Below are positions 16,199 to 23,493 of a stretch of DNA of 64,000 nucleotides, in pieces. The first letter of the stretch is position 1. Every line of letters begins with the position of its first letter. The DNA comes from Actinocatenispora comari (GTDB lineage: Bacteria; Actinomycetota; Actinomycetes; Mycobacteriales; Micromonosporaceae): assembly GCF_017312725.1 (NCBI RefSeq), contig NZ_BOPO01000147.1, positions 1 to 64,000 of the forward strand. Reading direction: 5' to 3'. The translations under genes were made by a program, and so were the position numbers. Under the pieces are notes generated by a model. The model was not told the DNA's origin. It ran no database searches and saw only the letters and a list, made by a program, of their open reading frames with translations.

Positions 16199-16846
16199 TC
16201 AGCTGGCCGAGGATGTATCGACCTTGTCCTCGGGGAAGACGCGGGCGGAGACGGTGGCGTGCGCGGCGCGGCGCAGCGCGGCGAACAGCGCCTCGCCGAG
16301 CACCGAGCCGATGATCATGGATTCGGCCAGGTTGTCGCGGTCCTCGATGGCGGTCAGGGTGGCGAGGTCGGTCTCGGCGATCTGCAGTGCGAGGTCGGCG
16401 TAGTGATCGACGATGCCGACGAGTTCCGGTCGGCCCAGCCGGTGCAGCATCGCCAGCACGTCCGCGATCATCCGTACGTGCACCGAGTCGGTGCGGGTGT
16501 AGCCGTGCCGCTGGAGTAGGGCCGCCGTCTCGGCGAGTTCCTGCTCGTCGGCATGCGCGCCGGGCGACCGCGACGCGACCAGCGCGCCGGACAGCCGGCC
16601 GAGCATGCTGTCGGTCGGCCGCTCGGCCGAGTCGACCTCGGCGAGCATGGTGCGGACCGTGCCGATGGGCAGCTCGCCGACCTGGACCATGGCGCGGATC
16701 AGCCGCAGGCGCTGGGCGTGCTCGGCGGTGTACGAGACCTGGTTGGCGTGGGTGCGTTCGCCCGCCGGCAGCAGCCCCTCCCGCAGGTAGTACTTGATGG
16801 TCGGCACCGGGATCCCGGTGGCCTTGCTGAGTTCTCCGATCCGCAC
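16199..16846 (-). CDS. MerR-family transcriptional regulator
   Basis: The N-terminal winged HTH starts RIGELSKATGIPVPTIKYYLREGLLP, the classic MerR opening, followed by the wing (RTHANQVSYTAEHAQRLRLI), the dimerisation coiled coil and a 100-residue effector domain without metal-binding cysteines. I place the start at GTG 16846, where the family's first residues fall and GAAGGA lies just upstream; the frame also has ATG at 16864 and GTG at 16882. It is divergent from a DUF2306 membrane protein, and nested palindromes lie between them, so it probably regulates both genes. Inducer unknown. Confidence 0.88.
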   Translation of the reverse strand: MRIGELSKATGIPVPTIKYYLREGLLPAGERTHANQVSYTAEHAQRLRLIRAMVQVGELPIGTVRTMLAEVDSAERPTDSMLGRLSGALVASRSPGAHADEQELAETAALLQRHGYTRTDSVHVRMIADVLAMLHRLGRPELVGIVDHYADLALQIAETDLATLTAIEDRDNLAESMIIGSVLGEALFAALRRAAHATVSARVFPEDKVDTSSAS

Positions 16847-16883
16847 GGGTCCTTCATACCGCATCCGCGACTGGGTTGACACG

Positions 16884-16924
16884 GCAGCTATCGATACTCA
16901 CACTATCCGCTATGGATAGCTGCG
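16884..16924. promoter_or_regulatory. Nested palindromes between the MerR and DUF2306 genes
   Basis: An outer inverted repeat, GCAGCTAT (16884-16891) and ATAGCTGC (16915-16922), encloses an inner one, CTATCC-GCTAT-GGATAG (16903-16919). A further CTATCGATATAG-like palindrome follows at 16925-16935. These are good candidates for a MerR operator controlling the divergent promoters. Confidence 0.55.
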
Positions 16925-16964
16925 CTATCGATATAGTTGGTGTCGACAACGGGAGACGAACTTC

Positions 16965-17651
16965 ATGACCTCCGTGGTGACTCCCGCCCCGCCGATCAGC
17001 CCGCCGCGCCGATCGCACCGCGTCCGGTTCGCGCTGATCGCGCTGTTCAGCGCCGGTATCGTGCTCTCCTTCGTGCCGCGCTACCTCGGTTTCGACGCGT
17101 CCGAGGCGCGCGTCGGCATCCGTGCCGACGTCCCGTTCCACTACCCGGTGCTCGCGGTGCACGCGATCACCGCCGGCCTCGCACTGCTGCTCGGGCCGCT
17201 GCAGTTCAGCGCCCGGCTGCGTCGCCGCGCGCCCCGGGTGCACCGGGTCGTTGGCCTCGTCTACGTACCGGCCGTGCTGGTCGCCGGGCTGGCCGGGATG
17301 GTGGTGGCGGTGCTGACGACCTCCGGCCCGATCGCGGCGACGTCCTTCGTCCTGCTCGACGTGTACTGGCTGGGCACCACCATCGCCGGCTACCGGGCCG
17401 CGCGGGCGCACCGGTTCCGCTCGCACGAGCGCTGGATGCGACGCAGCTTCGCCGGCACGTTCTCCGCCGTCACGCTGCGGCTGTGGCTGGGCATCCTGAT
17501 CGCGGTGCAGCTTCCGCTGCTCGGCCCGCTCTACCACGGGTCGTTCGGGCACCTGTTCAGCACCGCGTACGTGGCGTCCAGCGTCCTCGCCTGGATCCCG
17601 AACGTGCTGGTCATGGAGCTGTACCTGCGCCGGCACCGGCCTGGCCGCTGA
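16965..17651 (+). CDS. DUF2306-type integral membrane protein
   Basis: A 228-residue hydrophobic protein with about six predicted membrane segments (first near 24-42, then around 62-80, 97-118, 120-140, 155-180 and 195-215). The arrangement of histidines, HAITAGLALLLGPLQFSARLR then HRVVGLVYVPAVL, and SHERWMRRSFAGTFSAVTLRLW is typical of DUF2306 (cytochrome-like membrane proteins of unknown function). GGGAGACG precedes ATG 16965. It is divergent from the MerR regulator and probably controlled by it. No enzymatic role can be assigned. Confidence 0.82.
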   Translation: MTSVVTPAPPISPPRRSHRVRFALIALFSAGIVLSFVPRYLGFDASEARVGIRADVPFHYPVLAVHAITAGLALLLGPLQFSARLRRRAPRVHRVVGLVYVPAVLVAGLAGMVVAVLTTSGPIAATSFVLLDVYWLGTTIAGYRAARAHRFRSHERWMRRSFAGTFSAVTLRLWLGILIAVQLPLLGPLYHGSFGHLFSTAYVASSVLAWIPNVLVMELYLRRHRPGR

Positions 17652-17661
17652 CCCGGCCCCG

Positions 17662-19326
17662 TCAGCGCGCCGCGAGGGCGGCGGCGAGCAGCGCCACGCC
17701 GGCGTCGATCTCGCCGGCGGTACGCGCCGCGTAGCCGAGGACGAAGCCGGGCTCGCCCGGGGTCTGGCGATGCCACGAGAGCGGGTGCACCTTCACGCCG
17801 GCGTCGAGTGCCGCGGCGGCGACCTCGGTGTCCGGCCGGTCGAGCGGGAGCGTGACGGTCAGGTGCAGGCCGGCGGCCGCGCCGCCGACCGTCGCGGCCG
17901 GCAGTCGGGCCGCGATCACGGCGATCATCGCGTCGCGACGGCGCCGGTGCCGGGCCCGCAGCGTGCGCAGCTGCCGTTCCAGCCCGCCGTCCGCCATCAG
18001 CCGCGCCAACACCAACTGCGGCAGGGTGGCGTTGCCCAGGTCGGCGTACCGCTTGGCCTCGATCACCGCGCTCCGGTAGGCGGGCGGCACGAGGATCCAG
18101 CCGATCCGCAGCGCGGGCGCGAGCGTCTTGGAACCGCTGCCCAGATAGATCACCCGGTCCGGCGCCATCGCGTGCAGTGCCGGCGCGGGCGCGCGGTCGT
18201 AGCGGTGTTCGGAGTCGTAGTCGTCCTCGATCACGAGCCCGCCGCCGGCGGCCCAAGCGGCGAGCGCCCGGCGCCGCGCGCCGGACAGTACGACGCCGGT
18301 CGGGAACTGGTGCGCCGGCGTCACCAGGACCGCCGGGGCGCCTGTCGCCGCCAACCGGTCGACGACCAGGCCCTCCGCGTCCACCGGTACCGGCTCGGTC
18401 GCGAGCCCCGCGGCGGCCAGGTGCTGCCGGGTGCCCAGCGAGCCCGGATCCTCCACCGCGATGCGCCCCGCGCCGCCGCCGGCGAGGATGCGGCCGAGCA
18501 GGGTGAGCGACTGCGCGGTACCGGCGACCACGACCAGGTCGGCCGGGTCCGCCCGGATCCCGCGGTACCGGGCGAGCCAGTCGACGATCGCCGCCCGCAG
18601 CGCGGGCATGCCGCGCGGATCGCCGTACCCGAGCCGATCGCTCGCGAGGTCGGCCAGCACGGCCCGTTCGGCGCGCAGCCACGCGGCCCGCGGGAACGCG
18701 GTCAGGTCCGGTACGCCTGGTGTCAGGTCGATCCGTGCCGGCGCGGCGCGCAGCCGGTCGAAGACGTCCGGGCCGGGCACGGCGGCGAACAGCGACCCAG
18801 CCGGGGTCGGTGCCGGGGCGGCGGGTTCGGACCGGGCCGGCGCCGGGACGCCGACCACGACGGTGCCCGCCCGGCCGCGACCGACGAGGTGTCCCTCGTC
18901 GGCGAGTCGCTGGTAGGCGCCGGTCACCACGCCGCGGGAGACGTGCAGGTCGGCGGCGAGGGTGCGGCCGGCCGGCAGCCGGGCGCCGACCGGCAACCGG
19001 CCGTCGCCGATCGCGGCCCTGATCCGATCGGTCAGCCAGTCGGTGACCCGGCCGCCCGGTGCCGTGCCCGGGTCCAGCCCCAGAAAGTCGGCGCCCTCGC
19101 CCGGGGCGGCCTTGCCCGGGGCGGCTTCGCTCGGGGCGGCTTCGCTCAGGGCGGCGTCGCTCGGGGCGGCCCGAGCCAGGGCGGCGTCGCTCGGGGCGGC
19201 TTCGCTCAGGGCGGCGTCGCTCGGGGTGGCCCCGGCCGACGCGGGCGTTGTGGGCGCGGGGGTCGTCCGGGGCGGTCCGGCGGCGGTTATGGACCGCTGA
19301 TCCTGCTCGTCATTGGACCTGTGCAC
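17662..19326 (-). CDS. MocR/PdxR-type regulator (GntR HTH fused to aminotransferase fold)
   Basis: An N-terminal GntR winged helix (TDWLTDRIRAAIGDGRLPVGARLPAGRTLAADLHVSRGVVTGAYQRL) is joined to a fold-type I aminotransferase domain with IEDDYDSEHRYDRAPAPAL and YLGSGSKTLAPALRIGW, where SGSK holds the PLP lysine. Total about 554 residues from GTG 19326. MocR proteins use PLP or amino-acid/amine ligands to control genes nearby. The first about 100 residues are an unusual low-complexity extension of pentapeptide repeats (see 19091-19235). The start is uncertain: GTG 19326 lies inside a palindrome, and GTG 19365 is also possible. The divergent methyltransferase is a likely target. Confidence 0.88.
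   Translation of the reverse strand: MHRSNDEQDQRSITAAGPPRTTPAPTTPASAGATPSDAALSEAAPSDAALARAAPSDAALSEAAPSEAAPGKAAPGEGADFLGLDPGTAPGGRVTDWLTDRIRAAIGDGRLPVGARLPAGRTLAADLHVSRGVVTGAYQRLADEGHLVGRGRAGTVVVGVPAPARSEPAAPAPTPAGSLFAAVPGPDVFDRLRAAPARIDLTPGVPDLTAFPRAAWLRAERAVLADLASDRLGYGDPRGMPALRAAIVDWLARYRGIRADPADLVVVAGTAQSLTLLGRILAGGGAGRIAVEDPGSLGTRQHLAAAGLATEPVPVDAEGLVVDRLAATGAPAVLVTPAHQFPTGVVLSGARRRALAAWAAGGGLVIEDDYDSEHRYDRAPAPALHAMAPDRVIYLGSGSKTLAPALRIGWILVPPAYRSAVIEAKRYADLGNATLPQLVLARLMADGGLERQLRTLRARHRRRRDAMIAVIAARLPAATVGGAAAGLHLTVTLPLDRPDTEVAAAALDAGVKVHPLSWHRQTPGEPGFVLGYAARTAGEIDAGVALLAAALAAR
19091..19235. repeat. 15-bp tandem repeats coding pentapeptides in the MocR N-terminus
   Basis: About nine degenerate copies of a 15-bp unit (plus strand GGGGCGGCTTCGCTC and variants) encode alternating APSDA, ALSEA, ALARA and APGKA pentapeptides between the start and the HTH of the MocR gene. 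Because the unit is a multiple of three, copy-number change would only alter linker length. Confidence 0.85.
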
Positions 19327-19333
19327 CGGTCCA
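19314..19333. promoter_or_regulatory. Palindrome at the MocR/methyltransferase divergent promoter
   Basis: TGGACC (19314-19319) and GGTCCA (19328-19333) are perfect inverted arms with GTGCAC at the centre. The site lies between the divergent MocR and methyltransferase genes and overlaps the MocR start region. It suits a MocR autoregulatory operator, which is an inference. Confidence 0.5.
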
Positions 19334-19382
19334 TTGTCCGCCCAGGCTGGAGGTCGTCGAGGCACCGGCGAGAGGGAGAACG

Positions 19383-20207
19383 ATGACGACCGGCTACGTG
19401 CACGGATACTCCGGCCGTGAGGCGACGCGGCTCGGCGACCAGGCCGACACGCTGGCGGAGTTGCTGCACGCCGACGTGCGGTACCCGCCGGGCACCCGGG
19501 TGTTGGAGGCCGGGTGCGGGGTCGGGGCGCAGACGGTGCACCTGCTGGCGAACAACCCCGGCATCGAGCTGACCGCGGTGGACCGGTCGGCGGAGTCGGT
19601 GTCCCGGGCCCGCTCCCGGGTGGCCGTGGCCGTCCCGTCCGGTGACGTCAGCTGGTTGTGCGCCGACCTGGCCGACCTGCCGTACCCGGCCGGCCGGTTC
19701 GATGCGCTGTTCGTGTGTTTCGTGTTGGAGCATCTGCCCGACCCGGTCGGTGTGCTGCGTGGGCTGCGCCGGCTGGTACGGCCTGGCGGCGCGGTCACGG
19801 TGATCGAGGGCGACCACGGTACGGCGGTGTTCCATCCGCGCGGTCGGTACGCCCAGGCGGTGGTCGACGCGCAGGTCGCGGTGCAGGCGGCGGCCGGCGG
19901 CGACGCGCTGATCGGGCGCCGGCTGCGTCCGTTGCTGACCGCGGCCGGCTGCACCGAGGTTCGGGTGTGGCCGCGCACCGTCTATGCCGACGCGGGTCGG
20001 CCGGGCCTGATGGACGGGTTCACCCGCCGTACCTTCACCGCGATGATGGCCGCCGCCCGTGCGGACGTGCTGGCCGCCGGGTTGCTGTCGGCGGCCGACT
20101 GGCGCCGCGGGATGACGGAGCTGGCCGCCACGGCGGTGGGGGAGGGGACGTTCCACTACACGTTCTTCGTCGGCCACGGCTCGGTGCCGGCGGCGGAAGT
20201 CGAGTGA
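19383..20207 (+). CDS. SAM-dependent methyltransferase (UbiE/Methyltransf_25-like)
   Basis: A 274-residue methyltransferase. SAM motif I is VLEAGCGVGAQTVHLLA, followed by TAVDRSAESVSRAR, then LADLPYPAGRFDALFVCFVLEHLPDP and LRRLVRPGGAVTVIEGDHG. The opening YVHGYSGREATRLGDQADTL, and the long C-terminal helical part, resemble actinobacterial methyltransferases often next to regulators. AGAGGGAGA precedes ATG 19383. It is divergent from the MocR regulator with a likely operator between. Substrate unknown. Confidence 0.87.
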   Translation: MTTGYVHGYSGREATRLGDQADTLAELLHADVRYPPGTRVLEAGCGVGAQTVHLLANNPGIELTAVDRSAESVSRARSRVAVAVPSGDVSWLCADLADLPYPAGRFDALFVCFVLEHLPDPVGVLRGLRRLVRPGGAVTVIEGDHGTAVFHPRGRYAQAVVDAQVAVQAAAGGDALIGRRLRPLLTAAGCTEVRVWPRTVYADAGRPGLMDGFTRRTFTAMMAAARADVLAAGLLSAADWRRGMTELAATAVGEGTFHYTFFVGHGSVPAAEVE

Positions 20208-20295
20208 TTTGCCGGGTGGCGCGGCGCGGTGGGCGGCAATATTCTTCCGTCAGATCCGACATTTCTGCAAACTCTTGCCTACGTGTGGAGGCGGT

Positions 20296-21471
20296 ATGTC
20301 GCACGACCGAGCCGAGCTGGATCGCCGGACGCTGCTGAAGGCCACCCTGGGTACCGCGACCGTCGCGGTGGTCGGCGGCGGGCTGGGCCTGGCCGGTGCG
20401 GCCGCCGCGGGTGCCGATCCGGCGTCGAGGCGCCGGACGAGTGCGGCGGTGATCCGGCCGAACAGCGAGCTGGACACGATCATCGGCTGCGACGAGTGGG
20501 GGGCGCGCCCGCCGTCCAGCGCGATCCAGCTCAGCGGCAACGTCACCAACAAGATCATCGTGCACCACATGGCGTTCCCGAACAGCACCGACTACTCCAA
20601 GGCGCACGCCGAGCAGCTCGCCCGGGACTGCCAGGACCTGCACATGGACACCAACGGCTGGGCCGACACCGGCCAGCACTTCACCGTCAGCCGCGGCGGG
20701 TACGTGCTGGAGGGTCGGCACCGCAGCCTGGAGACGCTGACCGCCGGCCAGCAGCAGGTGGTCGCGGCGCACTGCCCGGGCGAGAACGGCAACGCGATCG
20801 GCATCGAGAACGAGGGCACGTACGTGACCGCCACCCCGCCGGCGGCGCTCGTCACCTCGCTGACCGCGCTGTGCGTCACCGTCTGCCAGCAGTACGGGCT
20901 GCACGCGTACGACATCTTCGGGCACTGGGACTTCCGGGACACCGACTGCCCCGGCATCGCGTTCTACCGGATGTTCCCCGGCATCCGCCGCTCGGTGCAG
21001 GCCGGGCTGGGCGAGACCGCGTCGTCGGCGCCCGCCCGGCGCTGGCCGGACATCTGGAAGTTCGTCGGCGGGCCGGTCGTCAAGCTGGCCCAGCACCTGC
21101 TCAACGCGCGCGGCTACCAGCTCGGCGCGGACGGCGTCTTCGGCGCCGACACGGTGAGCGCGGTACAGGACTGGCAGGCGAAGAACTCGCTGCCGGTCGA
21201 CCAGGACGCCACGCTGACCACCAAGACGTGGGAGACGCTCGTCGCGCCGCTGGCGCCCGGCGACACCGGCGAGCGGGTCCTCGGGGTGCAGCAGTTGCTG
21301 CAGCACAAGGGGTACGACCAGGTGTCGGCGAGCGGGACGTACGACTCCGCCACCGCGGCGGCGATCGCGAACCTGCAGGGGCTGCACCACGTGACGGTGA
21401 ACGGGTTGGTCGGGCCGGAAACCTGGTGCGCGCTGTCCGGTGGCATCGTCCGCACCGCGCTGATGGCCTGA
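20296..21471 (+). CDS. Tat-exported N-acetylmuramoyl-L-alanine amidase with two peptidoglycan-binding domains
   Basis: A 391-residue cell-wall hydrolase. The N-terminus carries a twin-arginine signal (DRRTLLKATLG, then a hydrophobic Ala/Gly stretch to about residue 40). An Amidase_2/PGRP domain follows, with zinc-ligand candidates KIIVHHMAFP and DIFGHWDFRDTDCPG and the substrate region GWADTGQHFTVSRGG. Two PG_binding_1 repeats make up the C-terminus (VVKLAQHLLNARGYQLGADGVFG and RVLGVQQLLQHKGY). It should cleave the MurNAc-L-Ala bond outside the membrane. GGAGGCGGT precedes ATG 20296. A 16-bp-stem hairpin follows the stop. Confidence 0.93.
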   Translation: MSHDRAELDRRTLLKATLGTATVAVVGGGLGLAGAAAAGADPASRRRTSAAVIRPNSELDTIIGCDEWGARPPSSAIQLSGNVTNKIIVHHMAFPNSTDYSKAHAEQLARDCQDLHMDTNGWADTGQHFTVSRGGYVLEGRHRSLETLTAGQQQVVAAHCPGENGNAIGIENEGTYVTATPPAALVTSLTALCVTVCQQYGLHAYDIFGHWDFRDTDCPGIAFYRMFPGIRRSVQAGLGETASSAPARRWPDIWKFVGGPVVKLAQHLLNARGYQLGADGVFGADTVSAVQDWQAKNSLPVDQDATLTTKTWETLVAPLAPGDTGERVLGVQQLLQHKGYDQVSASGTYDSATAAAIANLQGLHHVTVNGLVGPETWCALSGGIVRTALMA

Positions 21472-21476
21472 CGACC

Positions 21477-21518
21477 GGTGCCGCGGCCGGCCCACCCCTC
21501 CCGGCCGGCCGCGGCACC
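21477..21518. terminator. Bidirectional terminator hairpin (16-bp stem)
   Basis: Perfect 16-bp arms (21477-21492 and 21503-21518) with a 10-nt loop lie 5 nt after the amidase stop and 42 nt before the stop of the convergent SDR gene. No T-tract is present. Position between convergent genes supports a shared terminator. Confidence 0.75.
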
Positions 21519-21560
21519 ACTCCGGTGTCCCGCCCCGGAAGACGGACGTCGAGACAGCTC

Positions 21561-22433
21561 CTAGCGGTCCGCGGCGCTGCGGGGACCGAACGAGCGGCCC
21601 AGCGCGCGTACCTCCGCCTCCAGCTCGGGCACCATGGTGCGGGCGCCGCGGGCCAGTACCGCGCCGGCGATCGGACCGGTGTAGAGCGTGCGCAGCGCCT
21701 GCACGGCGGCGAGCGAGCGCGGCGCGTACACCTTGCGGGCCCGGCGTTCGATGCCGTCCACGATGGCGAGTGCGCAGCGTTCGACGGTGATCGTGGTGTT
21801 GAGCGGGTAGGGCAGTTTGCGCACCACGGCGCGAAACGTCCGCAGGTCCTGCTGCTGGTCGCGGACCAGGTCGGTGTCCACCCAGATCGGGTGCGCGGTG
21901 CCGACCGCCACGCCGCGGTGCGCCACCTCCAACCGCAGCGCGTTGCCGAACTGCTCGACGCCGGCCTTCGACGCGCAGTACGCCGCCATCCCCGGCAGCA
22001 CGGTGAACGCGGCGGCGGAGGAGACCAGCAGCGCGTAGCCGCGGCTGTCCAGTAGCGCCGGCAGGGTGGCCGAGGCGGTCCGCATCGCCCCGATCAGGTT
22101 CACCTCGACGGTACGGGCGAGCGCGTCCGCCGGGTTGACCGCGACCGTGCCGTTGTTGGCGATGCCGGCGTTCGCGACGACGACGTCGATCCGGCCGTAC
22201 CGCTCGATCGTGCCGGCCACCGCGGCGTCCAGCTCGGCCTGGTTCGTCACGTCGCAGCCGAACCAGCAGTGCTCGCCGTCGAGGTCGGCGGCGAGGGCGG
22301 CGAGCCGGTCGGTCTCCAGCCCGACCAGTGCCAGCCTGGCGCCGCGGGCGGCGGCGAGGCGGGCGACGCGTTCGCCGATGCCGCGGGCCGGCCCGGTGAC
22401 GAACACGACCGCGTCACGCAGGGATCGACGCAT
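21561..22433 (-). CDS. Short-chain dehydrogenase/reductase
   Basis: A 290-residue classical SDR. The cofactor loop is VTGPARGIGERVA (TGxxxGxG), NAG occurs in VVVANAGIANNG, the catalytic serine is in LLVSSAAAF and the Tyr-Lys pair in YCASKAG. A C-terminal extension of about 60 residues is typical of SDRs found beside Baeyer-Villiger monooxygenases. Glycine/acid pattern after strand 2 (VGLETDRL) leaves NAD or NADP preference unclear. ATG 22433 has GGAAGGGAG upstream. It is the last gene of the monooxygenase/hydrolase set, but a 166-bp gap containing a palindromic element separates it from the hydrolase, so it may have its own promoter. It could oxidise the released alcohol. Confidence 0.9.
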   Translation of the reverse strand: MRRSLRDAVVFVTGPARGIGERVARLAAARGARLALVGLETDRLAALAADLDGEHCWFGCDVTNQAELDAAVAGTIERYGRIDVVVANAGIANNGTVAVNPADALARTVEVNLIGAMRTASATLPALLDSRGYALLVSSAAAFTVLPGMAAYCASKAGVEQFGNALRLEVAHRGVAVGTAHPIWVDTDLVRDQQQDLRTFRAVVRKLPYPLNTTITVERCALAIVDGIERRARKVYAPRSLAAVQALRTLYTGPIAGAVLARGARTMVPELEAEVRALGRSFGPRSAADR

Positions 22434-22460
22434 CCCGGTCTCCCTTCCGTTTCGGTGCCG

Positions 22461-22622
22461 GAGGCTGTTGGGGAACCTTCGATCGTGCGAGGCGGAGTCC
22501 ATTCGTCTGCTCGCAAGGCGGAGGTGCGAGTGCATACCGGTGTCGTATGCGCTCGTGCCGACAACGCGGCGAGCGGGCGAATGGGCCCGGCGCAGCCGAT
22601 CATGAGGTTCCCCAACAGCCTC
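22461..22622. repeat. 162-bp palindromic element with perfect 18-bp termini (MITE-like)
   Basis: Terminal 18-nt arms (22461-22478 and 22605-22622) are perfect inverted repeats. Inside, 22500-22514 pairs with 22569-22583 (13 of 15), and GCATAC/GTATGC (22532-22537, 22545-22550) sits at the exact centre, so the whole element is one symmetric imperfect palindrome. It has no ORF. Its right end supplies the last codons and stop of the hydrolase gene. No target-site duplication was recognised. Confidence 0.7.
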
Positions 22623-23493
22623 TCAGCGCGACGATGCTGCGGGCGAGCAGTTGCGGGCACTCCAGGGTGAGCATGTGCCCGCAGTGCGGCAGCACCGTCA
22701 GGCGCGCGCCGTCGATGTGTTCGGCCAGGTACCGGGCGTGCCGCGGGGGCGTGAGCCGGTCGTGCCGACCGACCATGACGTGCACCGGGACGGCGGCGAG
22801 CGGATCGAGGTCGGCCAGCTTGTCGTGCTCCCGCAAGGCGGGCACGAACTCGACCACGGTACGCATCCGGCAGCCGAGGATCAGCTCGGTGCCGACCCGG
22901 ACCACCTCCGGTGCCGCGACCGGCCCGAACAGCAACGGACCCAGCGCCCGCCGGTACGCGGGCAGGACCGGTGCGGCGAACCGGCGCGCACCGTCCACGA
23001 TGGACGAGCAGGCGGCCAGCACGGTGCCGACCGGGCCGCCGAACACCGTCAGCAGCCCGCCCCGGTCGGCGGCCAGCTCGCCGGCGGAGGTACCGACCAG
23101 CAGCACCCCGTCGACCCGGTCGGTGAACAGCTCGGGCCGGACGGCGGCGAGCGCCATCACCGTCATGCCGCCCATCGAGTGACCGCCGAGCAGCAGCCGG
23201 CCGCGCGGCGCCAGCTGGTCGACGACCGCGCCGAGGTCGGCGCCGAGCAGGTCGATCGACAGCGTCGTGTCGCCGCGGCCGGAGTCGCCGTGGTGCCGCT
23301 GGTCGTACGCGACGACGCGCAGCTCCGGTGCGATCCGGTGCAGCTGGGCGATCACCGGCCGCCAGGCGGCGGAGGAGAGGGTCCAACCGTGCGCGAGCAC
23401 CAGCGTGGTGTCCGCGTCCTCGGGGCCGCTGACGTGCGCGGCGAGCCGGGTCCCGTCGGCCGCGATCACGGTACGGGGGTCTGCGGTGGGCAC
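22600..23493 (-). CDS. Alpha/beta hydrolase
   Basis: A 297-residue hydrolase with oxyanion segment LVLAHGWTLSS, nucleophile elbow GGHSMGGM, acid in VHVMVGRHDRLTPP and catalytic histidine in LPHCGHMLTLE. GTG 23493 follows AGGAGG at 10 nt and lies inside the monooxygenase 3' end (28-nt overlap), so translation is probably coupled. Following a Baeyer-Villiger enzyme, its likely role is cleavage of the ester or lactone product. The final residues (RGCWGTS) fall within the 162-bp palindromic element, suggesting that the original C-terminus was replaced; the catalytic residues are unaffected. Confidence 0.9.
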   Translation of the reverse strand: MPTADPRTVIAADGTRLAAHVSGPEDADTTLVLAHGWTLSSAAWRPVIAQLHRIAPELRVVAYDQRHHGDSGRGDTTLSIDLLGADLGAVVDQLAPRGRLLLGGHSMGGMTVMALAAVRPELFTDRVDGVLLVGTSAGELAADRGGLLTVFGGPVGTVLAACSSIVDGARRFAAPVLPAYRRALGPLLFGPVAAPEVVRVGTELILGCRMRTVVEFVPALREHDKLADLDPLAAVPVHVMVGRHDRLTPPRHARYLAEHIDGARLTVLPHCGHMLTLECPQLLARSIVALRGCWGTS

